Shown piece by piece: positions 10,292-20,316 of a stretch of DNA of 64,000 nt. Below the pieces are notes generated by a model. It had not been told where the DNA came from. It did no database searches and worked only from the letters and a program-made list of their open reading frames with translations. The first letter of the stretch is position 1; the number at the start of each line of letters is the position of its first letter. The position numbers and the translations under genes are program-made. The DNA is from Mycoplasmopsis bovis 8790 (lineage in GTDB: Bacteria; Bacillota_I; Bacilli_A; Mycoplasmatales; Metamycoplasmataceae): assembly GCF_005061465.1 (NCBI RefSeq), contig NZ_LAUS01000002.1, forward strand, positions 1 through 64,000. Direction: 5' to 3'.

Positions 10292-10900
10292 CTATTTTGC
10301 TTTTATATAAGAACGAACTGATTTATAGTATTTATAACCTGAGAAAATGCTAAAGAATAGTGCAATCATCATAGGGATGTTAATTCCGTATAAAATTAGT
10401 CATTTCTTTCAGTCAGATATTAGTGAGAAGTTAGTTGATATAGCAGCAACAAGGACAATTACAATTGCAATTGTTTGAGTAAGTGTTTTCATTTTGCCTC
10501 AGATTGAAGCCTTAACATCAACATCATTTTGTGCCATAAGGACTCTGATAGCATCCACTATTAAGTCTCTTGCTACAAATAAAATTGTTATTCAAAGCGG
10601 AATAAAACCAAAAGCAGAAAGCGAAATTAGAACAGTTGTAACAATCAATTTATCTGCAATAGGGTCAAATAGTTTACCAAATGTAGTTACTTGTTTATTT
10701 TTTCTAGCTAATCAGCCATCAAGGTAGTCAGTAATCATTGCAGAAATGAAAATAGCTAAAATCATACTTAACAATATTCTGCCAGCTATATGGTAAGCTA
10801 CTATTCCACGTTTAATTAAAACACTATACAAAATAACTAATATAAGTAGCGGGATAAAAAGAATCATTCTCGCAAGCGTAAGTCTATTAGGCAAGTTCAT
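10292..10900 (-). CDS. pgsA: CDP-diacylglycerol-glycerol-3-phosphate phosphatidyltransferase
   Basis: First committed step of phosphatidylglycerol synthesis in the membrane. The 202-residue protein has several TM helices and the complete CDP-alcohol phosphotransferase motif DYLDGWLARKN...FGKLFDPIADK near residues 58-84 (D-x2-D-G-x2-A-R-x8-G-x3-D-x3-D). The Trp inside the motif is TGA. Its start overlaps the preceding gene by 14 bases, so the two are translationally coupled. Confidence 0.92.
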
Positions 10901-11420
10901 TTACAATAAGCCCCTTTTCATAAAATTCACGAATCTTAAGGGTTTCTTGTGAACTTTTTTCCGCAACGAATTCGGCATCCATTTTGGCAATTTTTTTCTC
11001 TAAATCATTTTTAAATTCAGCACATTGATTAGATCAATTGTTGCATCTAGTGTGAGTAAGCTTTATAAAGTTGTTTAAAAACTCTGAATTATTGTCTGAT
11101 GAAACAATGTATTCTCTAAAATCAAGATCATCTTCAATGGTTTTTAAGTATCTGTTAGCTACAGAGACAATATCACGCATCTTAAATGTTCCAATAGAAG
11201 GTTCAAATTTTTCCAAGAACTCTTCATTAACACTCATTAAGCATCTAATTTTAATAGCAAGAAAATTTGCGTACTCGGCTGATTTTTTTCTAAATTCAGC
11301 GTCTCTTTTTTCTTTTCTTTTTTTATTTATCTTATTTTTAACAGAGCTAAAAATAAACATAAATAAAATTATTGCCACAAGAACACCTAAAATAATTCAC
11401 ATTGTCAATGATCCGTCCAT
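10887..11420 (-). CDS. N-terminally membrane-anchored protein, function unknown
   Basis: 177 residues. One N-terminal TM helix (about 6-27, WIILGVLVAIILFMFIF) is followed by a highly charged, probably helical cytoplasmic domain with KNKINKKRKEKRDAEFRKK near 31-49. AAGGAG precedes the ATG at 11420. It is coupled to pgsA by a 14-base overlap. I recognise no domain. The architecture (short anchor plus coiled, charged body) suggests a membrane-associated scaffold rather than an enzyme, but that is a guess. Confidence 0.75.
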
Positions 11421-11486
11421 AAGAACTCCTTCAAGATTTCTATATAATTAATATTTTAAATTATAATTTAAAAGATTTATATAAAT

Positions 11487-11576
11487 CGATGGTTGCTCGA
11501 GTGGCTGAAGAGGTCTGTCTCGAAAACAGATAATGGTGCAAATCATTCAAGGGTTCAAATCCCTTACCATCGGCCA
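11487..11576 (+). tRNA. tRNA-Ser(CGA)
   Basis: The acceptor stem CGATGGT pairs with ACCATCG. The anticodon stem TCTGT/ACAGA holds loop CTCGAAA, so the anticodon is CGA, reading UCG. There is a long variable arm, typical of tRNA-Ser. The T-loop GGTTCAAAT and an encoded CCA (11574-11576) are present. A shared terminator follows. Confidence 0.93.
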
Positions 11577-11590
11577 TATAATTTGTTGCC

Positions 11591-11620
11591 AAAAAAACTG
11601 ACGATCATGTCAGTTTTTTT
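11591..11620. terminator. bidirectional terminator after tRNA-Ser
   Basis: AAAAAACTGAC (11591-11601) and GTCAGTTTTTT (about 11608-11618) form an 11-bp stem. It serves tRNA-Ser (+) and the converging membrane gene (-). Confidence 0.75.
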
Positions 11621-12371
11621 AGTTATAGTCTTCATAGTCATCATCATCTTCATCAGGTTCATAATAAGGATCAACTCTTTTCTTTGGTGCTGGTCTTTTG
11701 GTTCAAATGCTAGAGCCAGATGATTTACGTGGCTTAGGCCTTGAATATGATTTGTATTCATCTAAGTCATCATCTAATTCATCAATATATTCATCATCAA
11801 GCTCTTCATCTATGCGTCTTTTTCTTGAAAAATTATGAACTTGAGCTTCATAAGTGTTAGTGTAACCCACTTCATCAGTTGATTCATAGTCAGCATTTCT
11901 TGAAGATAATCTTTGTTCAGGACGTAAAGCAATATTAAAGCTAAATGTATCTTTTAGGTTCTTTTGCTTTTTATTAATATAACTTAAGTAGATTAAGAAA
12001 AATGGACATGTTATCACAGCTGCTTTTAAAAATTTTTTAGCTTCATTAATATCTTTATAGCTTCTCGCGTTTCATATCTTATGTTTTAGAACTGCTCAGT
12101 ACATAAAGCCCATTGACAAATAAATTGAAAGAAACACAAAAACTGATAATAATAATAGATATACTTTATTAATTCCATTTTCTAGATTGAATATGTAAAA
12201 CATAAGCAGAGTCATTGGGACAACAAGCGCTATAACTGCGATAAAAGATCAAAAAACAATATTCCATGTTGATTTTTTAAGACTAATATAATGAAGCCAC
12301 GCATCTCATCTAAAAAATTTATTTTTAGGCTTACTATATTTATATGTATTTGGGTTTTTATCTAAATTCAT
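11619..12371 (-). CDS. two-TM protein with acidic/basic tail, function unknown
   Basis: 250 residues once four or five TGA codons are read as Trp. The N-terminus is polar and aromatic. Two TM helices (about 42-70 and 77-100) and a third hydrophobic patch near 124-134 follow. The C-terminal half is low-complexity with charge blocks: SRKRRIDEELDDEYIDELDD, then a Pro/Lys/Ser stretch, and a terminal run YEPDEDDDDYEDYN. The tail is probably cytoplasmic and disordered. No family recognised. It is alone between an intergenic gap and the terminator shared with tRNA-Ser. Confidence 0.7.
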
Positions 12372-12512
12372 ATCACTTAATCCTGAAAAAAGTTAAAACA
12401 ATTTATAAAATTATACTAGTAATAGTTGTCTACAATAGAAATTGAATGATTAAGCAGGCTCAAAAGTATACGTTTTGACATAAAGAGAAGCATATATTCT
12501 TTATAAAAAACA

Positions 12513-12543
12513 ACCTTTAATACTATAAAACAGCATTAAAGGT
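12513..12543 (-). terminator. terminator of the gpmI-HAD operon with recurrent motif in its loop
   Basis: ACCTTTAAT (12513-12521) pairs with ATTAAAGGT (12535-12543). On the minus strand a T-run follows. The 13-base loop is exactly the recurrent motif (CTATAAAACAG at 12523-12533). Confidence 0.7.
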
Positions 12544-12558
12544 GTGTATTACATATTG

Positions 12559-13458
12559 TTATTTTTCGTTAGCTTTAGCACGATAAAATTCATTTTTAGC
12601 TTCTTTAATTTTTCGTTTCTCCAGCTTATCTTCATTTTCTTGGCGCATAATATCAAACTTAGTTCTAAAGATATAGTCTTGAATAGCCTCACCAAGTCCA
12701 TTTTGCATAACGTCACTTGTGAAGTATCTTGCAACTTCTTTTACACTCTTTGGCGAATTATCCATTGCATATGAAAATCCAATCGCTTTAAGCATTGATA
12801 AATCATTATTACTATCACCAATGCTCATGCAAAAATCAGGATTTACATCTAAATGATTACATAACCACAATGCTCCAGTTCCTTTATTAACTCCTGGTGC
12901 AGTTAGCTCCATATGCATACCCATTACAGCAAGGTCTGCTAGAATATTTAGATTATGAATGTCGGCAACAATTTTGTCTTTGTTTTCTGGTCTAGGATAG
13001 ATTTCAATCTTGAATATGTCATTAAATATTTTTTTGTCTTCATCTAATCAGTTTGGATACTCGAAAAAGTCTGTTAAAAAGTCTTTAACTTTTTGGTTAC
13101 TTGTTACCATATAGTAGCCATTTCTACCAAAGAAACAGGCAGATTCGTCATATTTTTTAATAATTTTAAGAACCTTATCCACAATTTCAGAGCTTAATTC
13201 AGATTTATATAAATATTCATTTTTTTCAACATCAAGGATGGCAGAGCCATTAGCAGCAACCAAATATTTAGCCTTTAATTCATTAGCCATTTTAAGCATT
13301 TTTGGCAATGGTGGGTTTCCTGTATTCAAGACAAATGTTATATTATCATTTTCAATTGCTTCTAAAATGCTTTTTCTAGTTTCGGGGTTCTCTTTTTTAT
13401 CCGGGAAAGAACAAATAGTTCCATCTACATCACTAAATACAATTCTTTTAATTTTCAT
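12559..13458 (-). CDS. HAD-superfamily (Cof-type) hydrolase
   Basis: Predicted cytosolic sugar-phosphate/nucleotide phosphatase of the Cof (IIB) class. Motif I FSDVDGT is near residues 8-14 with both Asp; motif II is the NTGNPP region near 45; motif IV GDSNNDLSML is near 217. An all-alpha/beta cap lies between. At 299 residues it is slightly longer than usual because of a charged, helical C-terminal tail (RQENEDKLEKRKIKEAKNE). It starts two bases after the gpmI stop, so it is an operon partner of glycolysis. The substrate cannot be told. Confidence 0.85.
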
Positions 13459-13460
13459 AT

Positions 13461-14957
13461 TTATCTTTCAATTAATGATTCTTCATCCATTTCTTTAGGT
13501 TTTGCCACATTAATATAATCCAAAACAGTTGGAGCAATATTAGCTAGTTTTCCATTTTTCAATTTTATACTTTTATCACTGCAAATTAGCATTACTGGGC
13601 TTTTGGTATGCTTAGTGGCTGGACTGCCATTTTCATCTTCAGTTATCTCAGCATTGCCATGATCTGCTGTTATGAAAACTGTGATGTTATTTTCATTTGC
13701 AAAGTCAATTACTCTCTTAATCTGTGTATCTAGAAAAGAAACTGCCTTGATAGTTGCTTCTAAATTGCCAGTGTGTCCGACCATATCGGGGTTAGCATAG
13801 TTCATTATTGTTACATCATAATTTAAGCAATTAGCTAAGAGTTCATCAGTTATTTCCTTAGCAGACATTTGTGGAGCATCTGCATAGCTTTCTACTTTTA
13901 ATGATGGTACCATTATGCGTTTAGAATTTTTAAATACAACATCTACACCACCATCCATAAAATAAGTAACATGGGCATATTTTTGCGTTTCAGCAAGTCT
14001 TAATTGAGACAGACCTGCTAATTCTAAAACCTTCCCAATAGGCATTTTGACTTCCATTTCATGGATTGCAACTAATGTATTAATTCCTTCATATTTCATT
14101 GTCGAAGCAAACTTTGATATATGAACTGGATACTCTGGTTTAGCATCATATAAATTTGAACCAATAAATAAATGTGTAAGTTGTCTGGCTCTGTCAGGTC
14201 TAAAGTTAAAAAATATTATTGAGTCATTATCTTTAACAAATTCAGCATCAGTATTGCAGGCAGGAATAAAGAATTCATCACTTATTCCATTTTCATATTG
14301 GTTTTTGACATATTCGATTGCATTGTTAAATTTATTTTTAGCTTTGCCTATCATTGCATCATAATGTACTTGCACTCTGTCAAACATCTTGTCACGATCC
14401 ATTCCGTAAAATCTTCCACCAATTGTAGCTATTTTATAGCCATATTTGTCGCACTGAACCTGTAATTTTTCTAGTGAAGGAAGTATAGATCTTGGAGCTA
14501 CGTCTCTTCCGTCTCCTATTGGGTGGATTGAAACATTTTTAAGGCCATAGGCATAAGCCATATCAATCAACTTAAATAAATGATCTTCCAATGAATGCAC
14601 ACCGCCAGGGCTTAATAAACCCACTAAGTGGAGTGTAGTATTTTTTTCTTTTACGTCTTTAAACACTTCAAGGAAGACAGAGTTCTTTTCAAATTCACCA
14701 TCTCTTAGTGCTTTGTTTATCAAACTTAAGCCAGTATAGACAACTGTTCCTGCTCCAATATTTAGGTGTCCAACTTCAGAATTTCCCATTTGACCAGTAG
14801 GGAGACCAACATATTCACCACTAGCCTGAATTAAGCTATTTGGATATTCTTTAAAAAGCATATCAAAAGTAGGAGTATCAGCTAATTTAAAGCCATTTCC
14901 TTGTGCCTGTTCTCTAAGTCCTAGTCCATCAATAACTATTAAAATAGTTTTTTTCAT
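13461..14957 (-). CDS. gpmI: 2,3-bisphosphoglycerate-independent phosphoglycerate mutase
   Basis: Interconverts 3- and 2-phosphoglycerate in glycolysis. 498 residues, near the normal 505-515. The alkaline-phosphatase-fold metal motifs are visible: IDGLGL near residue 9, the catalytic-Ser segment GQMGNSEVGHLNIGAG near 55-70, GDGRDVAPRS near 148, and the C-terminal ADHGNAE near 432. No UGA codons interrupt it. It leads a two-gene operon with the HAD hydrolase. Confidence 0.96.
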   Translation of the reverse strand: MKKTILIVIDGLGLREQAQGNGFKLADTPTFDMLFKEYPNSLIQASGEYVGLPTGQMGNSEVGHLNIGAGTVVYTGLSLINKALRDGEFEKNSVFLEVFKDVKEKNTTLHLVGLLSPGGVHSLEDHLFKLIDMAYAYGLKNVSIHPIGDGRDVAPRSILPSLEKLQVQCDKYGYKIATIGGRFYGMDRDKMFDRVQVHYDAMIGKAKNKFNNAIEYVKNQYENGISDEFFIPACNTDAEFVKDNDSIIFFNFRPDRARQLTHLFIGSNLYDAKPEYPVHISKFASTMKYEGINTLVAIHEMEVKMPIGKVLELAGLSQLRLAETQKYAHVTYFMDGGVDVVFKNSKRIMVPSLKVESYADAPQMSAKEITDELLANCLNYDVTIMNYANPDMVGHTGNLEATIKAVSFLDTQIKRVIDFANENNITVFITADHGNAEITEDENGSPATKHTKSPVMLICSDKSIKLKNGKLANIAPTVLDYINVAKPKEMDEESLIER

Positions 14958-15029
14958 TTTATTATCTCCGTATAAATGTCACAACAAATGTAACAGCTAA
15001 TTAAATTTTATTATAAATAAGGCAATAAA

Positions 15030-15050
15030 AAAGGGCTATAAAGCCCTAAG
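15030..15050 (-). terminator. terminator of the 15088-15753 gene
   Basis: AGGGCT (15032-15037) and AGCCCT (15042-15047); the T-run lies on the minus-strand side. Confidence 0.7.
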
Positions 15051-15087
15051 CAATATATTTGTGACTATATTTACACAGAAGCAACCA

Positions 15088-15753
15088 TTAATCATTTTCA
15101 ATATACCTATGGTAAAGATCATAAAACATATTAATATTTGCTATTTTGTTGTTAACTTTTAGTGAGTCATAATCTTGAACTAGTCAATAATAAATGTATT
15201 TATTCAAATTTTTATCTCTAATTTGGTCAAGAGTATTACTAAATGATATTTTAGAATATTGAAAAGTATATTTAGAGTGCACAACATCTACTTGTTCACA
15301 TATGACACTTGGGTCAAAAAGCTGTGTTAATTCAATCCATTCTGAATTTTGGGAATTAAGTTTTTTTCAATTTATAAATTTAACTAATAGCACTATAAGA
15401 TAAGCAAAAAAAGCTAAATCTAAGAATCCAAATATTGCTATAAAAAGAATAGCCACTTTAAATAAATCATCAGCTTTATTTTCATTATTTTTAGCTAAAA
15501 GTACTGAAATTATTATTAATGAAACATTAACAAGTAAAGCCAAGATGCCTATAATTAAGCCCATTTTTAAAATTGATTTTGCTTCATCAAAAAAGATATT
15601 ATCTATTCTAATTTTATGTTTTATTAAGTATTTTTTTGCGAGTGTAATTTTGGCATGAAAATGCTTTGCTTTTGATGAGATCAGTAGAACTAAAATGGTT
15701 GCATGTAAAGAGAAAAGAATAGCAAGTATAATAAATAATTCTTTGAATTCCAT
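15088..15753 (-). CDS. membrane protein, function unknown
   Basis: 221 residues with TGA read as Trp at three sites. Three TM helices: about 5-25, 67-90 and 101-124. A basic loop (KAKHFHAKITLAKKYLIKHK) follows the first. The C-terminal roughly 90 residues are soluble and rich in Asn/Tyr/Asp, ending YHRYIEND. AAGG upstream supports the start. No family recognised. It is divergent from dnaX. Confidence 0.7.
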
Positions 15754-15787
15754 TAATAAGCCTTTCTTAAATACAAGTTACTTATAA

Positions 15788-15801
15788 AACTGTTTTATAG
15801 T
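15788..15801. repeat. CTATAAAACAG motif copy (reverse), in a palindrome
   Basis: CTGTTTTATAG at 15790-15800 is the reverse complement of the motif. It overlaps TATAAAACTG, forming a near-perfect palindrome in the dnaX/15753 divergent gap. Confidence 0.55.
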
Positions 15802-16001
15802 GATTAAAGTTAATTATGCATTTAAATTTATTTGCAATTTATGCAAACTAATTAAAGCTATAAATATTATTAGAATTATACTTGTTTATTACTCTTATGA
15901 TAGCCATATGAAAATGATTGTAAAAGGCTAAGTCAATATACAATTTAAAGGCTTTAATATATTATAATATTAAAAATATAGCTTATCTTTGGGGTAAATG
16001 T

Positions 16002-17852
16002 ATGTCTTATAAAGCATTGTATAGAAAATATAGACCTAAATGTTTCGATGATGTAAAAGGCCAAGATTACATTATACAAACGCTTAAGAACATCATAAGA
16101 AATAGAAAAATAAGCCATGCATACTTATTTTGCGGACCTAGAGGTGTTGGTAAAACTTCAGTTGCTAGAATTTTTGCAAATTTAATAAATTGCTACCACA
16201 ACAATGATGACTATACTAAGTTATGTCCGCTTTGTGCTGAAAATGAGAAAAAAACAATAGATATTATTGAGATGGATGCTGCATCTAATAATGGTGTGGA
16301 TTCTATTAGAGAATTAAGAGATAAAATTCAACATTTACCTTCTGCAGGCAATTATAAAATCTACATCATCGATGAAGTACATATGCTTTCTAAAGGTGCT
16401 TTTAATGCATTGCTAAAAACATTGGAAGAGCCACCAGCGCACGTTATTTTTATTTTTGCTACAACCGACCCTCAAAAGATACCATTAACAATTTTATCTA
16501 GAGTGCAAAGATTCAACTTTAGAAGAATGAGTAATGATACACTTGTAAGTCAGATTAAAAACATACTGGAGCAAGAGGACATAAAATACGATGATGAGTC
16601 ATTGCCTTATATTGCAAGGCTTGCAGTAGGCAGTATGCGTGATGCTTTGTCAATTATTGACCAGGCAAATGCTTATGGTAATGGCTATATAAAGTTCAGT
16701 GATGTTATGTATTCATTTGGAATAACTAGCAATGACAATTTAATAAAGATCATAAACAATTTATATGATGGTAATTCTGCTGAGGCTCTAAGTATATTCA
16801 ATGATTTAAAAAGTGGCGGAATTGATCCTAAGCAATTTGTAGAGAGCATGTTGTCAGTTTTTAAAGACTATATTATTTATGAAAAAACATATAAGGAATC
16901 GCTCTTTGAAATATTAACTTTAGATCAGTTAAATACACTTAAATTTGATTTAGGCTATGCAATTAATTCGTCTGAATTACTCTATAAATTAGTCAAGGAA
17001 ATGTTCTATGCTAATGGAAATTTATTTCAGCTAATCGAATTATATTTAGTCAAAATGGCTAGAGAAGCAGTAACAAAAGAAGCTAAAAAGGAAGTGGAAG
17101 TGATGCCGATTGATAAAAATGATAAAAATACTAAAAGCGAAAGCATAAGCCAGATTCTAAGTCAAACACAGGAAATTGTGCTTGAATCAAATGCTGATTC
17201 ATCTATAAACGAGATTCTTTCTAGTGACATACTCACAAATGATCAAATTGATTCAGACAGCAGTTTTTCTGAAGATGATCCAATAATTAATACAAGTGAA
17301 ATTGACCTAACTCAATTTGATGATGACGAAGCAATACCTACAATTAAATTATTTCCAAAGTATGATAAGAGCTTTATAGATGCTAAGGAATTTAGTCCAA
17401 AATTTAGCACCAATGAATTAAAAAGTGCTTTAATATTGTCTGATCAAAATCATCTTAAAAGTGCTACAATGACATTAAATTATTTAATAAATTTATCTGA
17501 TAGCAAAGATTACAAAGAATTAATTGATGTTTTAAAAAATGTGAATATCAAAGCTGCTGGTGATAATTATATTGTTTTAACTTCTGCAAATTTAGGTGCA
17601 TTGAATTATCTTCAATCAATTAGTTATAAACAAAATTTTCAAGAGTTTATCAAAGATAATTTTGGATCACACAAGCATATGATTTTTTATGAAAAAAATA
17701 AGTTTAAAGAAATTGCACTAGATGTTGTTGAAATTCTTAAAAGCAACAATACTGAAGAGATTAAAAAAGCCAAATCATTTAGTGAAGTTCAAGTTGAAAA
17801 AGAACATAGCAGTAATAAACAACTATTTGATTTATTAAACTCTATAAAATAG
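16002..17852 (+). CDS. dnaX: DNA polymerase III subunit gamma/tau
   Basis: Clamp-loader ATPase. The 616-residue protein has Walker A GPRGVGKTS near 45, an ATPase zinc module (C..CPLC), Walker B IIDEVHMLS, sensor 1 FATTDPQKIP and the SRVQRF arginine-finger motif. A long acidic C-terminal extension (about 360-616) follows and would bind the polymerase. TATAAT at 15963 and GGGG at 15992 precede it. It heads the replication/repair operon dnaX-ybaB-recR-tmk-holB-rsmI. The stop overlaps ATAAAATAG, a variant of the recurrent motif. Confidence 0.96.
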   Translation: MSYKALYRKYRPKCFDDVKGQDYIIQTLKNIIRNRKISHAYLFCGPRGVGKTSVARIFANLINCYHNNDDYTKLCPLCAENEKKTIDIIEMDAASNNGVDSIRELRDKIQHLPSAGNYKIYIIDEVHMLSKGAFNALLKTLEEPPAHVIFIFATTDPQKIPLTILSRVQRFNFRRMSNDTLVSQIKNILEQEDIKYDDESLPYIARLAVGSMRDALSIIDQANAYGNGYIKFSDVMYSFGITSNDNLIKIINNLYDGNSAEALSIFNDLKSGGIDPKQFVESMLSVFKDYIIYEKTYKESLFEILTLDQLNTLKFDLGYAINSSELLYKLVKEMFYANGNLFQLIELYLVKMAREAVTKEAKKEVEVMPIDKNDKNTKSESISQILSQTQEIVLESNADSSINEILSSDILTNDQIDSDSSFSEDDPIINTSEIDLTQFDDDEAIPTIKLFPKYDKSFIDAKEFSPKFSTNELKSALILSDQNHLKSATMTLNYLINLSDSKDYKELIDVLKNVNIKAAGDNYIVLTSANLGALNYLQSISYKQNFQEFIKDNFGSHKHMIFYEKNKFKEIALDVVEILKSNNTEEIKKAKSFSEVQVEKEHSSNKQLFDLLNSIK

Positions 17853-17868
17853 GAAAGAAGGTCAAATT

Positions 17869-18159
17869 ATGGATCAAAATATGTTAAGAAAAATGCAAAA
17901 ATTGCAAAAAGAATTAGAACTAAAAAATGAAGAGTTTATGGAGCAAGAGTTTAAGGCTTCAAAGCATGGGGTTACAATTGTTGCCAAAGGAAGTAAAAAA
18001 ATTGTTTCAATTAAGATTGAGGATTCGAATTTATTAGATCCTGAAGATCCAGAAATCATTGAAGATGTTGTTCTTTTGCTTTTAAATGAATTATTTGAAG
18101 AAATTGATGAAAAACAGCAAGCACTTATGCCTAATATGCCATCAGGCTTTGGTTTTTAA
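17869..18159 (+). CDS. YbaB/EbfC family nucleoid-associated protein
   Basis: Small DNA-binding protein almost always encoded between dnaX and recR. 96 residues: an N-terminal helix KMQKLQKELELKNEEF, a central beta region with VTIVAKGSKKIVSIKIEDS, and a C-terminal helix ending GFGF. This matches the YbaB fold. GAAAGAAGG precedes the ATG. Its stop is two bases before recR. Confidence 0.88.
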   Translation: MDQNMLRKMQKLQKELELKNEEFMEQEFKASKHGVTIVAKGSKKIVSIKIEDSNLLDPEDPEIIEDVVLLLLNELFEEIDEKQQALMPNMPSGFGF

Positions 18160-18161
18160 TT

Positions 18162-18749
18162 ATGGAAATTAAAACTATTAATGAGTTAACAAAAAAATTA
18201 CTATCTATACCAACAATAACAAAGAAGCAGGCTGAAAAACTTTCGGACTTTATTCTTAAAGCACCGAAAGATGAAATAAGTAAGACCTTAGAGTTTATAT
18301 TAGAGACTAAAGACAAAATTGGATTTTGCGAAAAATGCAATTTTATAGTCGAAAACGGAAAATGTGTAAACTGCGACAGGTTTAATTTATGAAACACCTT
18401 GATTATTGTTGAAAGTGTTGCCAGTGTCAAAAAAATATTTGATACAGACTTTTATAATGGGTATTTTTATGTGCTTCCTTATTTATTGTCAGTTGTCCCA
18501 AAAGAAGCCAAAATTGACTTTAATTATGAGCACTTGGTTAAGTTCATCAAACTAAAAAGAATAAATGAAGTAATAATTGTTCTAAGCCCAACAATTGAGG
18601 GGCAAATGACAACAGCACAATTAATGCAAATTTGCAGAGAGATTGATGTAAAAGTAACTAGAGCTGCTGTTGGATTGCCTTTAAATTCAAATATTGAATA
18701 TATTGATGAATTCACTATTAAACAAGCCATAGAAAACAGAACAAAATAA
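18162..18749 (+). CDS. recR: recombination protein RecR (divergent)
   Basis: Recombinational-repair mediator that acts with RecF/RecO at ssDNA gaps. 195 residues. The N-terminal helix-hairpin-helix region contains LLSIPTITKKQAEKLSDFIL. A C4 zinc motif CEKC...CVNC lies near 57-72. The C-terminal part SPTIEGQMTTAQL and AVGLPLNSNIEYIDEFT matches the family. The Toprim region (LIIVESVASV) keeps Glu, but the usual HGxISPxxGI loop is replaced by LPYLLSVVPKEAK, so it is atypical. One TGA-coded Trp lies at 18390-18392. Confidence 0.86.
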
Positions 18750-18763
18750 TTTTTAGGAGCAGT

Positions 18764-19396
18764 ATGTTTATAACTTTTGAAGGTTTAGATGGCAGCGGAA
18801 AAACTACTATCGTACAAAAATTAGTTGATAAGTTATTAGAGCAAAAATCAAATCTTAGTTTTATAGTGACTAGAGAACCCGGTGGAAAAAATGTTCGTGA
18901 ATCAGAAAAAATTAGAGAACTGATTCTAGATAAAGAGTCACATTTGTCACCAATTGCTGAAGCGCTTTTATACACTGCTAGCAGAAGAATTCATATTGAA
19001 AAAGTTATATTGCCTGCTCTTAAAGAAAATAAGTTAGTACTTTGCGATAGATACATAGACAGTTTTTATGCCTACCAAGGAATAGTCAGAGGGCTTGGAC
19101 TATCTTTTGCAAAACAATTAACTGAAATGGTTATTGAAAATACTATTCCTGACATAACAATTTATATTGACATTACAGCTGAGCAAAGCGAATATCGCAG
19201 AAATGTATCAAGGCTTATTAGTGACAGACTAGATTCTGAGAGTTTAGAGTTTCACAGAAAAGTTTTTGATGCATATAGAGAAGTAATTAGTTTAGATCCT
19301 GGCCGTTTTGTTATTGTTAATGGGTTGCGGAGTATACCTGAAATTTTAGATGAAGTGATCACTAAATTATTCCAAAATGAAAAGTTTAAAGAGTGA
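18764..19396 (+). CDS. tmk: thymidylate kinase
   Basis: Phosphorylates dTMP to dTDP. 210 residues with P-loop GLDGSGKTT (7-15), TREPGG near 42, and DRYIDSFYAYQG near 93 (the DR(Y/H) motif). The LID region is RRNVSRLISDRLDSE. Directly upstream of holB, as in other Firmicutes. AGGAG lies before the ATG. Confidence 0.95.
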   Translation: MFITFEGLDGSGKTTIVQKLVDKLLEQKSNLSFIVTREPGGKNVRESEKIRELILDKESHLSPIAEALLYTASRRIHIEKVILPALKENKLVLCDRYIDSFYAYQGIVRGLGLSFAKQLTEMVIENTIPDITIYIDITAEQSEYRRNVSRLISDRLDSESLEFHRKVFDAYREVISLDPGRFVIVNGLRSIPEILDEVITKLFQNEKFKE

Positions 19397-19410
19397 TGAA
19401 GGAATAATTA

Positions 19411-20316
19411 ATGGTTAGCGAAAATTTAAAAAAAATTTTAGATAACTCTATAAATAACAATAGGTTAAGTCATTGTTATTTGTTTAGCTCTAGTTCTAGT
19501 ATTGATATTGATGAATCGCTTATTTACTTCATCAACAAAATAAATAATAGTGAGATAAAATCACTAGATGAGCAGAATTTACCTGCTAATGTTATGTTTT
19601 TTAGTGATGATTTATCTAAAGCTAAAATTCTATCAGTAATGGAAAATAGCACGCTTGCTTCATTTGTCCAAGACACCTATAAAATAATCATATTAAAAGA
19701 AATTGATAAGGCTTCTAATGCAAGTTTAAATGCTTTATTGAAGAGCATTGAAGAGCCTAGTGACGATACAATTTTCTTACTAACTACTAAGAACATTAGC
19801 GCAGTTTTACAAACTATACTTTCTAGATCTGTTGTTATTAGCATTAAGCCACCTAGCAGTTTAGAGATTGAATCTGAGTTATTATCAAAAGGATTTAAAA
19901 AAGAGCAAGCTTGGTTTTATAGCCACGTATTTACTGATATTTCACAAGCTGAAAAGTATATTAGCGATAATAATTCGTTTGATCTAGTTTTAAGCTTATT
20001 AGAAGCTATTAATAATAGCTTCAAAGAGAGATATTTTTTGTATGTGTTTTTAACAAAGTTTAGTAAGAAAGATAAAAAAGACACAATGACATTTTTAGTT
20101 CTTTGTCTTAAGTTTATATTTTCTTGAATTTGGGGTCAATTTAGTTTTAAAAATCCATTAATGAAAAAAGTGGCTAGCAAACTTAAAGCAGCAAAAATTG
20201 ACTTTTTTGCCTTGTTTACGGGGTTAGATGAGTTTATTAACTGTTTGGATTCTAATGAAAATTATTTCCTACAAACTGAGAGAATGCTTACAAAAGTTAT
20301 TAGAGCTTATGAGTAA
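19411..20316 (+). CDS. holB: DNA polymerase III subunit delta'
   Basis: Clamp-loader subunit without ATPase activity. The 301-residue protein has the AAA+ fold (IILKEIDKASNASLNALLKSIEEP, about residues 92-115, and SRSVVISI) but no Walker A, as expected for delta'. No zinc module is visible. The frame crosses TGA (20125-20127). It overlaps rsmI by eight bases. Confidence 0.88.

Noticed and set aside
11493-11723. 76-codon + strand ORF over tRNA-Ser
   Set aside because: It reads through the tRNA and its terminator; the tRNA structure is unambiguous.
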